DNA from: Eubacteriales bacterium
GTDB taxonomy: Bacteria > Bacillota > Clostridia > Lachnospirales > Lachnospiraceae
Direction of reading: 5' to 3'
DNA: 64,000 nucleotides
Assembly: GCA_030526715.1 (NCBI GenBank)
Contig: JAUNCG010000003.1
Location: forward strand, 16,947-80,946
Position 1 is the first letter of the stretch; every line of letters starts with the position of its first letter. The notes beneath the pieces are model-generated. The model made no database searches and was not told where the DNA came from. It saw only the letters and a program-made list of their open reading frames with translations. Position numbers and translations under genes: made by a program. This document shows positions 9,566 to 17,754 of this stretch, piece by piece.

Positions 9566-9588
9566 GCCCCGCTCATGCGGGGCTTTTT
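9566..9588 (+). terminator. Intrinsic terminator of the kinase-like gene
   Basis: GCCCCGC (9566-9572), a TCAT loop, GCGGGGC (9577-9583), then TTTTT. Confidence 0.92.
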
Positions 9589-9634
9589 GCATGCCTGCAG
9601 AGTATAAGAAGCTTTGCGTGTGATTACTTATACC

Positions 9635-9663
9635 TTTTCAAAACGGTCATTATCGCATATAAT
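9635..9663 (+). promoter_or_regulatory. Promoter of the nucleoside-salvage genes
   Basis: Consensus -10 TATAAT (9658-9663) with a weak -35 TTTTCA (9635-9640) at 17 bases. Confidence 0.5.
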
Positions 9664-9717
9664 AGATACCATAGCAGTAAATGAGTTGGGTAAATGCTGA
9701 TACAGGAGGAAGATGCT

Positions 9718-10890
9718 ATGGATGTAAATCGCGTTTTTGTGATCGTATTAGATAGCTACGGGATCGGGCATGCGCCGGATGCTGCGGCATTTGGAGATGA
9801 AGGGGCGAATACCCTCGGGACAATTCGCAGGTCGGAAAAATATCATACACCGAATATGGAGAAGCTTGGATTATTTTGCATTGACGGTGTAGAGCCAATG
9901 GCTGATCAGCCGGAGTTGATCGGAAGCTACGGCAGACTTTGCGAGGCATCCAAAGGGAAAGATACTACGATTGGTCACTGGGAGATCGCAGGCATTATTT
10001 CGGAAAAGCCGCTTCCGACCTATCCGGATGGATTTCCGCGAGAGGTGCTGGAAGCATTGGAGAAGGCGACGGGACGAGGAATTCTGTGCAACAAGCCTTA
10101 TTCGGGAACGGATGTAATCCGCGACTATGGAGATGAGCATGTGAAGACAGGGAAGCTTATCGTCTATACCTCTGCGGACAGCGTGCTGCAGATCGCGGCG
10201 CATGAGGAGGTGGTTCCGCTGGAGGAGCTGTATGAGATCTGCCATAAGGCGCGAGAGATCATGTTGGGTGAACACAGTGTTGGTCGTGTCATTGCGCGTC
10301 CTTTCGTGGGTGAGAGTGGAAATTATACCAGAACTCCCCATCGCCACGATTATTCTCTGAACCCGCCCGGACAGACCATGATGGATGCTATCGTGGAGCA
10401 TGGGCTGGATACGCTGGGTGTGGGTAAGATCTACGATATTTTTGCGGGAAGAGGCATCTGCAAGACGATCAGCATTGAGAACAATGTGGATGGTATGAAT
10501 AAGACGCTGGAGTTTCAGAAGGAAGATTTTCACGGACTTTGCTTCGTGAATTTGGTAGACTTTGATATGCTGTACGGTCATCGCAACGATATCGATGGAT
10601 ATGCCAATGCAGCGACGGTATTTGACGGACAGCTTGGAGAATTTATGAGCAGGATGCGTGAGGATGATGTGGTCATCATCACCGCTGATCATGGCTGTGA
10701 CCCGGGCTTTAAGGGGACAGACCACAGTAGAGAATGCATTCCGGTGCTGATTTACGGAAAAGCCGTAAAAGCAGGCGTGAATCTGGGGACAGAGCATACC
10801 TTCGCCAACATCGGAGCCTCCGTGCTGGATATGCTCGGGGTACCGGGCGAGATCCGCGGGGAGAGCTTCTGGAAGAAGATCTGTAGGTGA
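9718..10890 (+). CDS. deoB: Phosphopentomutase
   Basis: Interconverts (deoxy)ribose 1-phosphate and (deoxy)ribose 5-phosphate using Mn2+ in the cytoplasm. 390 residues, usual length. Alkaline-phosphatase-superfamily metal motifs are visible: VLDSYGIGHAPDA at the N terminus with the following EGANTLG segment, VNLVDFDMLYGHRND, and ITADHGCDPGFKGTDHSRE. The ATG at 9718 is 7 bases from AGGAGGA; the ORF extension from 9694 lacks such a site. With cdd and pdp downstream it feeds pentose phosphates into central metabolism or to DeoC, encoded at 22469. Confidence 0.95.
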   Translation: MDVNRVFVIVLDSYGIGHAPDAAAFGDEGANTLGTIRRSEKYHTPNMEKLGLFCIDGVEPMADQPELIGSYGRLCEASKGKDTTIGHWEIAGIISEKPLPTYPDGFPREVLEALEKATGRGILCNKPYSGTDVIRDYGDEHVKTGKLIVYTSADSVLQIAAHEEVVPLEELYEICHKAREIMLGEHSVGRVIARPFVGESGNYTRTPHRHDYSLNPPGQTMMDAIVEHGLDTLGVGKIYDIFAGRGICKTISIENNVDGMNKTLEFQKEDFHGLCFVNLVDFDMLYGHRNDIDGYANAATVFDGQLGEFMSRMREDDVVIITADHGCDPGFKGTDHSRECIPVLIYGKAVKAGVNLGTEHTFANIGASVLDMLGVPGEIRGESFWKKICR

Positions 10891-10962
10891 TCGGATCGAA
10901 TTCATGGCGGGAATGCACAGTATCATGGCACGCTCGCAAAGCGCGGGGAAAGGAGGATGTGT

Positions 10963-11406
10963 ATGGAAATAAAAGAGATGATTCGACTTGCATTTGAAGC
11001 GCGCGAAAAAGCGTACACTCCATACTCGGGATTTAAGGTAGGAGCTGCACTACTGGCGAAAAACGGAGAGGTATATCAGGGCTGTAATATTGAAAATGCA
11101 GGTTATACCCCCACAAACTGTGCGGAGCGTACGGCATTTTTTAAAGCAGTGTCAGAAGGAATCATGGAGTTTGAGCGTATTGTGGTCGTCGGCGGAGCGG
11201 AAGGAACAGAGATGGGGGAATTTGACCTCTGTCCTCCCTGTGGCGTGTGCAGACAGGTGATGCGGGAATTCTGTGATCCGGACAGCTTTGAGATCATTCT
11301 TGCCAAATCGGAGGAAGAATATAAGAGCTATCTGTTGAGGGAGATTCTGCCTCTTGGATTTGGACCGGATAAGCTGCTGAGCAGCTATTCGGTTATGAGT
11401 AAGTAG
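10963..11406 (+). CDS. cdd: Cytidine deaminase
   Basis: Deaminates (deoxy)cytidine to (deoxy)uridine. 147 residues, in line with small tetrameric CDAs. Zinc site residues are in NCAERTAFF (Cys and catalytic Glu) and PPCGVCRQV (two Cys). The ATG at 10963 lies 6 bases after AGGAGG; the ATG at 10957 touches that site and is unlikely. Lies between deoB and pdp, so the three genes probably form a pyrimidine-nucleoside salvage unit. Confidence 0.94.
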   Translation: MEIKEMIRLAFEAREKAYTPYSGFKVGAALLAKNGEVYQGCNIENAGYTPTNCAERTAFFKAVSEGIMEFERIVVVGGAEGTEMGEFDLCPPCGVCRQVMREFCDPDSFEIILAKSEEEYKSYLLREILPLGFGPDKLLSSYSVMSK

Positions 11407-11410
11407 CGAA

Positions 11411-11465
11411 GCGGATTGCGAATATCCGCTTGACTATACGTATGAGAATAAAGGAAACTCTCATA
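11411..11465 (+). repeat. Two hairpins between cdd and pdp
   Basis: GCGGAT (11411-11416)/ATCCGC (11424-11429), and TATGAGA (11441-11447)/TCTCATA (11459-11465). Neither is followed by a T-run. They may tune expression between the two genes. Confidence 0.35.
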
Positions 11466-11499
11466 AAATGCAGCGTTATGAAACATGGAGGAAATCACT

Positions 11500-12822
11500 A
11501 TGAGAATGGTAGATTTGATTGAAAAGAAACGTGATGGAGGCGAGCTGGACGAACAGGAAATACGCTGGATGATCCGGGGCTATGTGGATGGCGAGATTCC
11601 GGATTACCAGATGTCGGCGATGCTGATGGCAATTTATTTTCAGGGAATGACAAAAAAAGAGACGTCCGTGATGACGGACGCAGTGACGCATTCCGGAGAT
11701 GTGGTGGATCTTTCGTCGATCCGTGGCGTGAAGGTGGATAAGCATTCTACCGGCGGTGTGGGAGATAAGACCACACTGGCTATCGCGCCGATCGTGGCGG
11801 CCTGCGGGGTAAAGGTGGCGAAGATGTCCGGAAGAGGCCTCGGACATACGGGCGGAACCGTGGATAAGATGGAGAGTATTCCGGGAATGCGGACAGATCT
11901 GAATGAGGAAGAGTTCTTTTCTGTGGTAAACCGTACCGGGATCAGCGTGATCGGACAGTCCGGGAATCTGACTCCCGCAGATAAGAAGCTGTACGCGCTT
12001 CGGGATGTGACTGCGACCGTCAACAGTATTCCGCTGATTGCAGTATCCATCATGGGGAAAAAGCTGGCGGCGGGCAATGATGCCATTCTGCTAGATGTGA
12101 CGACGGGAAGCGGCGCATTTATGAAGACGATGGAGGAAGCGGTGGCATTGGCGAAGGAGATGACAGCCATCGGTGAGAGCGCCGGGAAGCGTACCGTGGC
12201 GCTGATTACGGATATGGATCAGCCTCTGGGAAATACCATCGGTAATATTTTAGAGGTGCAGGAGGCAGTGGAAATCCTGCGAGGCGGCGGTCCGAAGGAT
12301 CTTCAGGAGGTATGTCTGGCGCTGGCGGCCGATATGCTTTTTCTGGCAGGACAGGGGGATATGCAGACCTGTCGTGATAAGGTGCATGAGGTGATACGAG
12401 ATGGTCGTGCTCTGGAAAAACTCGTCGAGATGGTGGAAGCGCAGGGCGGCGACAGCAGCTATATTCGTGATACAACGAAGTTCCCGAAGGCGCCCTATGA
12501 GACAGATGTCCTTGCAGACAGGGACGGCTATATTGTACATATGAATGCGCAGGAATGCGGTGTGGCATCCTCCATGCTGGGAGCGGGTCGTGAGACAAAA
12601 GAGAGCGTTATTGATATGACGGCAGGTATCGTGCTTTTGAAAAAGACCGGAGATGAGGTCAAAAAAGGTGATGTGCTCGCCAGACTCTATACCTCGCAGA
12701 AGGAGCGTCTGGAGGGGGCGTCAAAACGTTATCAGCAGGCGATCGAGATCGGTGAAAACCGCCCGGAGCACAGAAAAGAGATCCTTGCGAGGGTTGAGAA
12801 AGAGGAAGTAGTATATTTTTAA
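11500..12822 (+). CDS. pdp: Pyrimidine-nucleoside phosphorylase
   Basis: Phosphorolyses uridine, thymidine or deoxyuridine to the base and (deoxy)ribose 1-phosphate. 440 residues. The thymidine-phosphorylase family signature is present as KHSTGGVGDKTTLAIAPIV followed by KMSGRGLGHTGGTVDKMES. The C-terminal biotin-carrier-like domain is present (KTGDEVKKGDVLARLYTS). The ATG at 11500 has GGAGG upstream; the ATG at 11485 precedes that site. The product sugar phosphate is the substrate of DeoB. Length and context favour Pdp over narrow-specificity DeoA, but specificity is inferred. Confidence 0.92.
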   Translation: MRMVDLIEKKRDGGELDEQEIRWMIRGYVDGEIPDYQMSAMLMAIYFQGMTKKETSVMTDAVTHSGDVVDLSSIRGVKVDKHSTGGVGDKTTLAIAPIVAACGVKVAKMSGRGLGHTGGTVDKMESIPGMRTDLNEEEFFSVVNRTGISVIGQSGNLTPADKKLYALRDVTATVNSIPLIAVSIMGKKLAAGNDAILLDVTTGSGAFMKTMEEAVALAKEMTAIGESAGKRTVALITDMDQPLGNTIGNILEVQEAVEILRGGGPKDLQEVCLALAADMLFLAGQGDMQTCRDKVHEVIRDGRALEKLVEMVEAQGGDSSYIRDTTKFPKAPYETDVLADRDGYIVHMNAQECGVASSMLGAGRETKESVIDMTAGIVLLKKTGDEVKKGDVLARLYTSQKERLEGASKRYQQAIEIGENRPEHRKEILARVEKEEVVYF

Positions 12823-12846
12823 AATATAAGGTTAAGCAATGTAAGA

Positions 12847-12890
12847 GGAGTGCCGCAAACTAACGGATGTAGGTTTGCGGCACTCCTTTG
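12847..12890 (+). terminator. Terminator between pdp and the leftward ribokinase
   Basis: GGAGTGCCGCAAAC (12847-12860) pairs with GTTTGCGGCACTCC (12873-12886), a 14-bp perfect stem followed by TTTGTTT. It lies between convergent genes and could also act on the minus strand. Confidence 0.9.
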
Positions 12891-12896
12891 TTTACA

Positions 12897-13820
12897 TCAA
12901 TGATCAGCAAGAAAAGCATCAACTTCTGTACGTGTCGGCATAGAAGGAGTGGTTCCTAATTTCTGAACGGAAAGTGCAGCGGTGGCATTTGCAAATCTTG
13001 CGGCATCCCATTCACTGTACCCTTCGGAAAGTGCGGTGAGAAATCCACCGTTAAAGGCATCGCCGGCTCCGGTAGTATCCAGTGCGTCTACGTGAAAAGC
13101 AGGAACTATTTCCTGACGACCGTCAGCTGAAATAAAAACGCCTTGCGAGCCCATGGTGATCAATACTTTTTCCACTCCTTTATTGTGGAACACTTCAGCA
13201 GCTTTTTTTGCGCCTTCAAGATTTTTTACTGGAATACCGGTCAATTCTTCGGCTTCCACTTCGTTAGGTGTAACCATATAGACTTTAGATAAAAACTCAT
13301 CGGAAATAGGAGCGTATGGAGCAGTATTTACGATGACTTTGGAACCATAACGATTAGCAAGCTCGATAATCCTTTCGTTTGCATCTTGATTTACTTCCAA
13401 TTGAAGAAGGACATAGGCGGCATCCTTGATAAAGTTTATCGTGCGGTCTGTATCTTCTTTAGTAATGGTTGCGCATGCACCGGGAACGATGACGATTTCA
13501 TTTTCGCTGGTGTTTTGATCCACCAGAATGAGTGCGATGCCGGTGTCAGTATCATCGGCAAAGAAAATACCGTCTTTGGGCATTCCTAATTCTGTCATGG
13601 TATTCAGTGCAACATCTGCAAAGGAATCGCGTCCCAGCTTGGTGATCATAGTCACGTTGGCACCGGTCTTATGGGCGGCAACGCATTGGTTGAATCCTTT
13701 GCCGCCCGGTCCCATTTTGAAGAAGGAGCCCTTTACTGTTTCGCCCGAAATTGGCAGATGAGGGGTACGCCCCATCAGATCGACGACAAAACTTCCGAAA
13801 ACTACGATTTTCTTTTTCAT
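12897..13820 (-). CDS. Ribokinase / PfkB-family sugar kinase (leftward arm)
   Basis: Phosphorylates a pentose-like sugar with ATP. About 307 residues. Landmarks are FGSFVVDLMGRTPHLP, the glycine-rich GPGGKGFNQCVAAHK, and the catalytic anion-hole segment DTTGAGDAFNGGF with the base Asp. The ATG at 13820 starts MKKKIVVFG and fits other ribokinases; a longer upstream start would overlap the aldolase gene. It is the last gene of a five-gene leftward operon with DhaK-like, DhaL and aldolase genes, so its substrate may be ribose, deoxyribose or a rarer sugar. A second ribokinase is encoded at 24933. Confidence 0.9.
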   Translation of the reverse strand: MKKKIVVFGSFVVDLMGRTPHLPISGETVKGSFFKMGPGGKGFNQCVAAHKTGANVTMITKLGRDSFADVALNTMTELGMPKDGIFFADDTDTGIALILVDQNTSENEIVIVPGACATITKEDTDRTINFIKDAAYVLLQLEVNQDANERIIELANRYGSKVIVNTAPYAPISDEFLSKVYMVTPNEVEAEELTGIPVKNLEGAKKAAEVFHNKGVEKVLITMGSQGVFISADGRQEIVPAFHVDALDTTGAGDAFNGGFLTALSEGYSEWDAARFANATAALSVQKLGTTPSMPTRTEVDAFLADH

Positions 13821-13839
13821 ATCAAATCCTCTGTGCAAA

Positions 13840-14688
13840 TCAGAACTTAGAAAGCTCCAGCTTTTTGACAAGATAATTCATTAAGATTTCCTGTGCGTAT
13901 CTGGCATAATCAAAGATAGCGCCGCCATCTGGATGCTCCTGAGTGTACTGTTTCATGGTATCGTGATATAAGTGGAAAAATTCTGTTCCGACATTAAACT
14001 TGTTAATACCGTGTAAAAATGCCTCATTCAGTTGGTCGTCTGGAATGCCACTTCCGCCATGAAGGACGAGTGGAGTGTCAATAGTGTCGTTGATCTCACG
14101 CAGACGTTGAATATCAAGATGCGGAGTTTCTTTATATACTCCGTGTGCGCTTCCGATAGCAACTGCGAGTGCGTCAGCGCCGCTCTCGGTTACATATTTC
14201 TTAGCTACTTCCGGCTTTGTATACATATCAAGATTGGACTGATCATCACGATTTGCGGCGAAACCGACATGTCCGAGTTCTCCTTCTACTGCAACATTGA
14301 ATGCATGAGCAATCTCGGTTACCCTTTTGGTGTTTGCGATATTTTCCTCCAGCGGAAGCATGGAACCGTCGTACATAACACAGGAAAAACCGGCCTTGAT
14401 CGCGCGGATGATGTAGTTGATATCCTGACAGTGGTCGAGATGCAGGCCGACCGGAACGGATACTTCTTCGGCAACACTTTTTACTGCTGCGGCAAAAGTC
14501 TCTGGATTACACCAGTTATTCAATTCTGCGTGTTCCGGATATAACATGCAGAGAACCGGTTTATTTACTTTCTCAGCAGCATGTACTACGGAGTCGATCA
14601 TGTTATAGTCGATACAGTTGAATGCAATTACAGATGTGTTAGCATCGCTGGCCATTTTAAGAATTTCTTTTACAGGTACAAGTGACAT
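13840..14688 (-). CDS. Class II (zinc) ketose-bisphosphate-type aldolase
   Basis: Predicted zinc aldolase of 282 residues in the FbaA/GatY/KbaY family, which cleaves a ketose phosphate to dihydroxyacetone phosphate and an aldehyde. The catalytic Asp85 and zinc His86 are in GLHLDHCQD; Glu137 in EGELGHVG, His182 in GSAHGVYK and His210 in LHGGSGIPD complete the usual active site. It lies 19 bases before the ribokinase gene and downstream of dhaL, so it probably acts on the product of one of these kinases. Substrate length and stereochemistry cannot be read from sequence; fructose-1,6-bisphosphate is less likely in this context. Confidence 0.88.
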   Translation of the reverse strand: MSLVPVKEILKMASDANTSVIAFNCIDYNMIDSVVHAAEKVNKPVLCMLYPEHAELNNWCNPETFAAAVKSVAEEVSVPVGLHLDHCQDINYIIRAIKAGFSCVMYDGSMLPLEENIANTKRVTEIAHAFNVAVEGELGHVGFAANRDDQSNLDMYTKPEVAKKYVTESGADALAVAIGSAHGVYKETPHLDIQRLREINDTIDTPLVLHGGSGIPDDQLNEAFLHGINKFNVGTEFFHLYHDTMKQYTQEHPDGGAIFDYARYAQEILMNYLVKKLELSKF

Positions 14689-14740
14689 ATTGTTTTCCTT
14701 CCTTTCTTATAAAAAAATATATGTTTTCTGCCGACGTGTA

Positions 14741-15382
14741 TCAAGCTTCGGCAGTGAAACTCTCTGCAAGCGCTTTGAAAATAATAGTTACGGATACAGC
14801 TCCGGTATCCGGATGCCCGATCGTCTTTTCGCGAAAATTTTTGGAGCGCCCCATCCGGGAAATCATGGCCTTGGTGTTCTCCATTCCGCAGACAGATGCT
14901 TTTGCGGCTTCGTTAAGCGCGGATTCAAAAGAAAGATGTTCAACGACAGAATGCTTCAGTGATTCGGATGCCTCGATCAAAGCGTCATACATGGTTTTGT
15001 CGCCGCGATTTACACGACCACGTTTTTGGATGGCTTCGGTTCCTCCGCTGATGTATGCGGAAAAATCGGCTAGCGTCAAGGATTCCTTTGATTCGATTGC
15101 GGAAAGTCCGCCGATAAAAAGTGTGCCGAAGATAACACCGGAAGTACCGCCCATTACACGGATCAGTGTCATACCTGCTTCGTGAAGCAGATGATAGGGC
15201 GACTCATAGGTCATAACGGAAAGTTGTTTGTGAAGCGCTGTGAATCCGATGCGCATCCCAATGCCGTGATCGCCATCGCCGATGACGGTATCCAGCTCTG
15301 TAAGCATGGGTTCTGCCTGAATAATAGAATCACAGACATGAAGAAGCGCGGATTTTAATTGCGCTGTGGTAATATCATGCAT
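14741..15382 (-). CDS. dhaL: Dihydroxyacetone kinase subunit DhaL (nucleotide-binding)
   Basis: Binds ADP/ATP and transfers phosphate to the substrate held by DhaK. 213 residues, usual length. The Mg-nucleotide Asp cluster is intact in LDTVIGDGDHGIGM, and MGGTSGVIFGT, RVNRGDKTMYDAL and GHPDTGAVSVTII match conserved DhaL blocks. It follows two DhaK-like genes, so it is likely their partner. No DhaM (PTS-linked) subunit is in the window, so the phosphate donor is open: either a PTS protein elsewhere or ATP directly. Confidence 0.92.
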   Translation of the reverse strand: MHDITTAQLKSALLHVCDSIIQAEPMLTELDTVIGDGDHGIGMRIGFTALHKQLSVMTYESPYHLLHEAGMTLIRVMGGTSGVIFGTLFIGGLSAIESKESLTLADFSAYISGGTEAIQKRGRVNRGDKTMYDALIEASESLKHSVVEHLSFESALNEAAKASVCGMENTKAMISRMGRSKNFREKTIGHPDTGAVSVTIIFKALAESFTAEA

Positions 15383-15410
15383 AATAAATTCCTCCTTTGG
15401 AATGTAGAAT

Positions 15411-16379
15411 TTATAAGATGAAAGATTCTGTATAAATCCGTTTGCTCAGATAGTTTTCCACGGATTTGTCCGCACAGAGAAGTGTAACGGAAAAACCATA
15501 CGAAATATCCATGCGAAGATAGTGTCCGGCACTGGTCTGCTTGATCGGATGCACGGTGCTTGCATACTGATGAAAATACTTTACAAAGGAAAATAAATCT
15601 TCGTAAAGCGTGGAAAATGTTCGACTGACGACTAAGTGAAGATTTTCATCTTTACAGGGCTTCAGATCCTGATAAAGATAATTGTACGCAAGCTTTACGG
15701 AATCTTGAAGCGTGAAACAATTTTGATGGATGATACGGGCTTTTTCTCCGGAAATACCTTCGCCAAGCATGATAGTCTGATTTTGAAAATCGTATGTAAC
15801 ATTTAGGCTGCTCATGCGATTGCCGACGTGAGAAAGCAAACTTGCTATTTCATCTAGGGACTGTCCTTCTTTTGCGGCAGCCGAGGCAATCTTGGTAGTT
15901 AAAAGAGAACCGCCGATCAATCCTGTGCGTTCGTCGCGCGGAGCATTTGCATCGACAGACAGACAATCGTCATGTACAGGTACGAGACGACCGCGATAAC
16001 CCTCTAATTCTAATAATTCCAGAGCAAGATCATTGTTTAGTCCGTCTCCCATGAAATTGTTGTAGATTAGGATGTATCCGTGCGGGCTGTTGATATATTT
16101 GGCTGCTTCGTAAATATCGTAGGCGCTTGGTGCAGCACATGGACCGCCGTTAATCCCGACATCACAAAAATCTTCTCCGGTAGGAAAACCGACGGCAAAA
16201 GGACCACCAAGTCCGCCGGCGCTGGTAATGATATTTACACGATTAGCATGAATGGGGTTGTGTAAAAGAGCTCGTCCGTTATATGAGGATTTAAGCGTCT
16301 GTACACGATCGGGATAGATCAATGCCATGCCATCGATGCAGTCTTTTGTAAGGCGATCCGGATTGGTCAGATATCCCAT
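15411..16379 (-). CDS. DhaK-like protein A, missing both substrate-binding histidines
   Basis: 322-residue paralogue of the substrate-binding subunit of dihydroxyacetone kinase. The fold is recognisable: ITSAGGLGGPF replaces the canonical SGGGSGHEP, NNFMGD keeps the catalytic Asp (Asp112), and GEGISGEK replaces GIHGEPG. So the covalent-hemiaminal His is Ser210 and the second active-site His is Gly59. The gene is full length without frameshift, so this is not simple decay. Start ATG 16379 follows AGGAGGTGG by 5 bases. It lies 28 bases before dhaL and 35 bases after DhaK-like B. It could bind a different ketose non-covalently, act as a heteromeric partner, or be a sensor; function is unknown. 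Confidence 0.82.
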   Translation of the reverse strand: MGYLTNPDRLTKDCIDGMALIYPDRVQTLKSSYNGRALLHNPIHANRVNIITSAGGLGGPFAVGFPTGEDFCDVGINGGPCAAPSAYDIYEAAKYINSPHGYILIYNNFMGDGLNNDLALELLELEGYRGRLVPVHDDCLSVDANAPRDERTGLIGGSLLTTKIASAAAKEGQSLDEIASLLSHVGNRMSSLNVTYDFQNQTIMLGEGISGEKARIIHQNCFTLQDSVKLAYNYLYQDLKPCKDENLHLVVSRTFSTLYEDLFSFVKYFHQYASTVHPIKQTSAGHYLRMDISYGFSVTLLCADKSVENYLSKRIYTESFIL

Positions 16380-16413
16380 TTTTTCCACCTCCTGTTTTGG
16401 AAAATGTGTTTGG

Positions 16414-17370
16414 TTATAGAGTGATCGGTGAATCTTCTATCCAGAATGGCTGCAGTATATCATCGACGCAGAGCATACTGACGAAAAAGCCGTGTGTATT
16501 TAGAAGATAAGTATAATAATCAATGTTGATATCAGTAATTTGATGAAGGTGTGAAGCGTATTTTCTGATCTCATTTGTAAAAATATAGGCTTCTTCGCAG
16601 CGGGTCTGTTCCAGTCGGCTGACCAGAATACTGAGTTTGTTTCCGGATTGTGGCAGCAGATCGGAGGTTAAGAGATCATATACTGTTGATGCAGCCTGAC
16701 TCATATGAAAACGATCGGGATAGGTCAATACCGGAGGCTCTCCGGAAAAACCGTTTCCCAGACAGATTGCATGCTGATGAAAATCAAAAGTGATGGTTAC
16801 GGAGCTGATGCGATCGTTAGCATGTAGAAGAATACGGTGAGTTTCATCGAGCGTTAATCCTTTGCGCACACAGACGGAACCGATCTTAAGTAAATAAAGC
16901 AAGCCTGTGAGCCCGGTTCGTTCGTGACGGGGAGTGCCGGCAGGAACGGAGAGGCAGTCATCGGTACAGGGACAGAGCCTGCTTTCTATATTCTCAAGAT
17001 GAAGCAGCTCACATGCAAGATCGTTGTTGAGATAGTCACCCATGAAGTTGTTATAAATAAGAATGCTTCCCTTGTCTCGACCGATGGCCTTCGCAGTTTC
17101 ATAAATATCGTAAGCGCTTGGAGCGGAGCGGATATTTCCGTTGACGGAAGCATCAGCCAGTTCTTTGCTCAGATATCCGGCGGACAAGGGGTAACACCCG
17201 CCTCCGCTGCTGACAATGAGTCGCACCTTGTGCTCCGGAAGATTTCTGCGAATCAAGACTCCTCCGTTGTGGGAGGTGTTGAGTGTCCGGTATTTTTGAG
17301 GATAAAGTGCGGCTAAACTGTCGATGCAATCGCGAGTGAGAGTATCGGTTTTGGTTAAATATTGATCCAT
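16414..17370 (-). CDS. DhaK-like protein B, missing both substrate-binding histidines
   Basis: 318-residue tandem paralogue of DhaK-like A and first gene of the leftward operon. Shared blocks with A include RSAPSAYDIYETAK, ILIYNNFMGDYLNNDLA and DDCLSV. The catalytic-loop Asp is kept (Asp112 in NNFMGD), but the GGGSGHEP block is SSGGGCYPL and the GIHGEPG block is GNGFSGEPP, so the hemiaminal His is Ser209. Start ATG 17370 has GAGGTGA upstream; an in-frame GTG at 17382 is less likely. The promoter is at 17408-17436. Possible roles: a heterodimer with A, an alternative ketose kinase, or a regulatory pseudo-subunit. Confidence 0.8.
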   Translation of the reverse strand: MDQYLTKTDTLTRDCIDSLAALYPQKYRTLNTSHNGGVLIRRNLPEHKVRLIVSSGGGCYPLSAGYLSKELADASVNGNIRSAPSAYDIYETAKAIGRDKGSILIYNNFMGDYLNNDLACELLHLENIESRLCPCTDDCLSVPAGTPRHERTGLTGLLYLLKIGSVCVRKGLTLDETHRILLHANDRISSVTITFDFHQHAICLGNGFSGEPPVLTYPDRFHMSQAASTVYDLLTSDLLPQSGNKLSILVSRLEQTRCEEAYIFTNEIRKYASHLHQITDINIDYYTYLLNTHGFFVSMLCVDDILQPFWIEDSPITL

Positions 17371-17407
17371 ATGCTCCGTCACCTCATTTTCCTTAATAAT
17401 TAATTTG

Positions 17408-17436
17408 AATATATCATTTTAGAATATCAAAGTCAA
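17408..17436 (-). promoter_or_regulatory. Promoter of the leftward dhaK-like operon
   Basis: On the minus strand, -35 TTGACT (17431-17436), 17-base spacer, -10 TATATT (17408-17413). The start point is near 17401, about 30 bases before the first start codon. Confidence 0.72.
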
Positions 17437-17450
17437 GATAGATAATAACA

Positions 17451-17496
17451 AAAACGAAAGCAAATAAAATCAACAAAGAAATGTTTGTTTTCGTTT
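17451..17496. promoter_or_regulatory. Probable DeoR operator pair (inverted AAACGAAA..AAA elements)
   Basis: AAAACGAAAGCAAA (17451-17464) and TTTGTTTTCGTTT (17484-17496) are inverted copies of one element, AAACGAAARCAAA. DeoR-family operators often contain CGAAA/TTTCG elements. The pair lies between the divergent promoters, just upstream of the leftward -35. Confidence 0.55.
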
Positions 17497-17600
17497 GAGT
17501 GTGAAAGAAGGGGTTAGGTCAATATGCTGCAAAAATATAAACACAAACTGTGAAAAGCGTCAAAATGACAAATATTAAAAGAAAAAATATTAAAATACTA

Positions 17601-17629
17601 TTGACATTTTATGAAAAGTGGGATAGATT
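17601..17629 (+). promoter_or_regulatory. Promoter of the deoR-ABC transporter arm
   Basis: -35 TTGACA (17601-17606), 17-base spacer, -10 TAGATT (17624-17629). The leader is ~120 nt and carries further CGAAA elements. Confidence 0.6.
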
Positions 17630-17705
17630 TAGTGCATAAAGAAAAGAAAATGAAATTTGAAACGAAATGAAAGGAAAATATCAAGAGAAATAAAACAAAA
17701 GCATT

Positions 17706-17721
17706 CGAAATAACGTTTTCG
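17706..17721. promoter_or_regulatory. Second operator-like dyad in the deoR leader
   Basis: CGAAA (17706-17710), six bases, TTTCG (17717-17721): a symmetric dyad using the same CGAAA element as 17451-17496. A further half site AACGAAAT is at 17661-17668. Together they suggest autoregulation, perhaps by looping. The rest of this 384-base divergent region is AT-rich with no other feature seen. Confidence 0.45.
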
Positions 17722-17754
17722 TAAGCCGGAGGGACTTGATAACTAAAGCAGGAT

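Noticed and set aside
15411..17370. DhaK-like A and B as pseudogenes
   Set aside because: Both are full length, with good ribosome-binding sites, a promoter and a shared conserved pattern of substitutions, which is not how random decay looks.
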